DNA of 6,885 bases from Micavibrio sp. UBA5703 (GTDB lineage: Bacteria; Pseudomonadota; Alphaproteobacteria; Micavibrionales; Micavibrionaceae): positions 1 through 6,885 of the forward strand of contig DIHF01000054.1 in the NCBI GenBank assembly GCA_002420015.1, written 5' to 3'. The position numbers and the translations under genes were made by a program. Within the stretch, counting starts at the first letter, position 1; the number at the start of each line of letters is the position of its first letter. Shown piece after piece: positions 5,737-6,885 of the stretch. The notes below the pieces were generated by a model. That model did no database searches, was not told the DNA's origin, and was given only the letters and a program-made list of their open reading frames with translations.

Positions 5737-5832
5737 CGTCATTGCGAGGAGGCCCAAGGGGCCGACGCGGCAATCCAGAGCCTTTTCGTGCGAGTTCTGG
5801 ATTGCTTCAGCCCTTCGGGCTTCGCAATGACG
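5737..5832. repeat. Palindromic repeat element after hemJ, element 3
   Basis: CGTCATTGCGA (5737-5747) and TCGCAATGACG (5822-5832) are perfect 11-bp inverted ends. GCAATCCAG (5770-5778) and CTGGATTGC (5797-5805) are a perfect 9-bp inner pair around an 18-base spacer, and the right arm contains the hairpin AGCCC-TTC-GGGCT (5809-5821). It starts 14 bp after the hemJ stop and ends 71 bp before the stop of the converging gene, so it may terminate or stabilise both transcripts. It has no poly-T tail of the classic intrinsic type and no coding capacity. Confidence 0.85.
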
Positions 5833-5903
5833 ATATAAATCGTTGTGCTCGCCGTGACCGCTGTGGTTCAAAACAAGAGCTGTTAGAGCAACGGAGGAAA
5901 TTG

Positions 5904-6416
5904 TTACGGTTCATTCGCTAAAAGAGTGGCGCATTGATCGACGTTCATGCCGTCTATCTTTATCCTTACGCCCTTTATTTTCGCGTCTTTACAAAGCGCG
6001 GTAAATTTTTCCCGCAATTCGGAAGATTTGGCCAGCAACTCTGCTTCTATTTTTTCAATTTCCGGAGCAAATCTTTCCTTGATTTCAGATTTTGATATTT
6101 TGCCCTCTTTGATGGCGCTGACAATGGGTTCTGGCAGTGGCACGGCATTTTTTAATTCTTTTACATCATGAACAGTAAGAACCAATGACAGACAGGAAAG
6201 GCCAAGGGAAGTCACAGCGAAGTCTAAAGAGAGTCCAGCCTCCTTACAGGCAGCGGCTAAAATAGACAAAAGGGCAAAGCCTGCCCCTACGCTGGCCGCA
6301 GTGTCAGTATCGGGATAACTTGTTACAATACTCCCTACAGTACCTGCGCTGGCGATAACAGCGCCTATGACGCCTACAGCAGGATGAATTCTTTCACTCT
6401 TTTCATTTTCAGCCAT
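5904..6416 (-). CDS. Small membrane protein of unknown function, 170 residues
   Basis: I do not recognise the family. The frame starts with ATG at 6416, with AGGA (plus-strand 6427-6430) 10 nt upstream, and ends with TAA. The N-terminal half holds up to three hydrophobic segments rich in Ala, Gly, Ser and Val at about 12-33, 40-58 and 62-83. The rest is a charged helical cytoplasmic-type region (about 98-142, many Glu/Lys) followed by a short strand-like end, KGVRIKIDGMNV. There is no obvious cleavable signal peptide. The gene lies on the strand opposite to the conserved hemJ and rho and splits that otherwise usual neighbourhood. It looks more AT-rich by eye than the hem genes. Together with the palindromic element next to it and its own promoter, this suggests a later arrival, though this is inference. 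Confidence 0.7.
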   Translation of the reverse strand: MAENEKSERIHPAVGVIGAVIASAGTVGSIVTSYPDTDTAASVGAGFALLSILAAACKEAGLSLDFAVTSLGLSCLSLVLTVHDVKELKNAVPLPEPIVSAIKEGKISKSEIKERFAPEIEKIEAELLAKSSELREKFTALCKDAKIKGVRIKIDGMNVDQCATLLANEP

Positions 6417-6448
6417 TTTCGTAGATTCCTATGTAAGTAAGCGGGGTC

Positions 6449-6477
6449 ATCGTAGAGAGACAGGGGCAATATGTCAA
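6449..6477 (-). promoter_or_regulatory. Sigma-70-type promoter of the small membrane protein gene
   Basis: On the minus strand a perfect TTGACA (6477-6472) is followed after 17 bp by TACGAT (6454-6449), a 4-of-6 match to the -10. Transcription would begin near 6442 and give a leader of about 25 nt that contains the AGGA before the ATG at 6416. The promoter is divergent from that of rho, whose -35 lies 59 bp away. Confidence 0.65.
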
Positions 6478-6535
6478 CAATAATTATTGAAATTCCCGGC
6501 CTTTAAGGGTAGAATAAATAATAAGGCATAAGTGC

Positions 6536-6564
6536 TTGACACCCCATGATAGTGTGGTTATAAA
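6536..6564 (+). promoter_or_regulatory. Strong sigma-70-type promoter of rho
   Basis: A perfect TTGACA (6536-6541) and TATAAA (6559-6564, 5 of 6 to TATAAT) are spaced by 17 bp. Transcription should start near 6571, leaving a leader of about 125 nt before the rho ATG. AT-rich sequence upstream (about 6505-6530) could act as an UP element. This shows that rho can be expressed separately from the heme operon. Confidence 0.75.
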
Positions 6565-6587
6565 GGGGCTGTCTTATTAAGAAATCC

Positions 6588-6611
6588 ATGAAAATTTGGG
6601 TAATCGAATAA
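6588..6611 (+). CDS. Possible 7-codon leader peptide upstream of rho
   Basis: ATG AAA ATT TGG GTA ATC GAA TAA encodes MKIWVIE in the predicted rho leader, ending two bases before a GC-rich hairpin. A weak purine-rich AAGAA lies just upstream. Position suggests a leader peptide that could couple translation to leader folding, but an ORF this short arises easily by chance. Confidence 0.2.
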   Translation: MKIWVIE

Positions 6612-6613
6612 GC

Positions 6614-6660
6614 GCCGGAGAACCGGCCTGAGACAGAAAAGCCTTGTTTTTGCGGCTTTT
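6614..6660 (+). promoter_or_regulatory. Two hairpins in the rho leader, possible attenuator
   Basis: GCCGG-AGAA-CCGGC (6614-6627) is a perfect 5-bp stem with a tetraloop. AAAAGCC (6637-6643) and GGCTTTT (6654-6660) form a perfect 7-bp stem with a 10-base loop, ending in a T run, which resembles a weak intrinsic terminator. Both lie between the predicted transcription start and the rho start codon. Rho is known to control its own synthesis through leader attenuation in Escherichia coli; a similar role here is inferred. Confidence 0.4.
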
Positions 6661-6694
6661 GGCTGTTTCCAAGTGGAACAACGAAGAAAATTTC

Positions 6695-6885
6695 ATGAAC
6701 CTTACCGAATTAAAAACACGCTCCCCTGCCGAGCTATTGGCTTTCGCTGAGGAGCTTCAGATCGAAAACTGCAATGCCATGCGCAAGCAGGACATGATGT
6801 TTGCGATCCTCAAGCAGCTTGCCGAGCAAAACGTGCCGATTTCGGGCGTTGGCGTTCTTGAGGTGCTGCAGGACGGCTTCGGCTT
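6695..6885 (+). CDS. rho: Transcription termination factor Rho, N-terminal part
   Basis: The first 63 codons of Rho are visible; the gene runs off the right edge. Rho is a hexameric RNA-dependent ATPase that binds unstructured transcripts and ends transcription. The visible part is the Rho N-terminal helical domain: MNLTELKTRSPAELLAFAEE, then MRKQDMMFAILKQ (29-41), then GVLEVLQDGFGF leading into the RNA-binding cold-shock-like fold, all nearly as in Escherichia coli Rho. The ATG at 6695 matches the usual start; the Shine-Dalgarno is weak (GAAGAAAA). There is no sign of damage in the visible part. It is the usual neighbour of hemE-hemH-hemJ in alphaproteobacteria. Confidence 0.96.
   Translation, partial: MNLTELKTRSPAELLAFAEELQIENCNAMRKQDMMFAILKQLAEQNVPISGVGVLEVLQDGFG

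Noticed and set aside
2013..5832. CRISPR array or insertion-sequence remnant made by the three repeats
   Set aside because: The elements are kilobases apart, have different inner sequences, no regular spacers and no transposase gene.
5482..5838. Plus-strand ORF across the hemJ 3' end and the repeat
   Set aside because: It is out of frame with hemJ and its end is built from the palindromic repeat; no family resemblance.

Overview
The window reads as an alphaproteobacterial chromosome segment. The plus-strand order hemE-hemH-hemJ-rho is a classic alphaproteobacterial arrangement, and in Caulobacter and Rickettsia the chromosomal origin lies just upstream of hemE. One perfect CtrA-type site (TTAA-N7-TTAA) and a cluster of GANTC (CcrM-type) sites fit the same class. 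No ribosomal RNA or other strong marker is present, so I do not name a genus.

Layout. (1) Positions 1-1830 hold two overlapping minus-strand genes for large soluble proteins that look like diverged paralogues of each other. The downstream one runs off the left edge. I tentatively link them to the putative-metallopeptidase family DUF6782. (2) Positions 1831-2152 have no gene; they hold the probable promoter of the first pair, with the CtrA-type site, and a 119-bp palindromic repeat. (3) Positions 2153-2767 hold an unrecognised 204-residue minus-strand gene. (4) Positions 2768-3139 are non-coding and divergent. They carry five GANTC sites, a near-consensus DnaA box, a 12-bp direct repeat and a 32-bp pure A/T run, and are my candidate for the replication origin. 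(5) Positions 3140-5722 are a tight heme operon in which hemE overlaps hemH by 4 nt and hemH overlaps hemJ by 8 nt. (6) Positions 5737-5832 are another palindromic repeat. (7) Positions 5904-6416 are a minus-strand gene for a small membrane protein with its own promoter. (8) A near-consensus sigma-70 promoter, a structured leader and the start of rho finish the window.

How the genes work together. HemE makes coproporphyrinogen III, HemJ oxidises protoporphyrinogen IX to protoporphyrin IX, and HemH inserts ferrous iron. The intermediate coproporphyrinogen oxidase step is not encoded here. Rho is the transcription termination factor.

The most striking observation is that three palindromic elements at 2013-2131, 4832-4913 and 5737-5832 share one architecture (GTCAT, arm, ATCT/CAG-like box, spacer, reverse box, arm, ATGAC) although their inner sequences differ. 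The middle one lies in frame inside hemH and adds about 28 residues to ferrochelatase, much like the Rickettsia palindromic elements.
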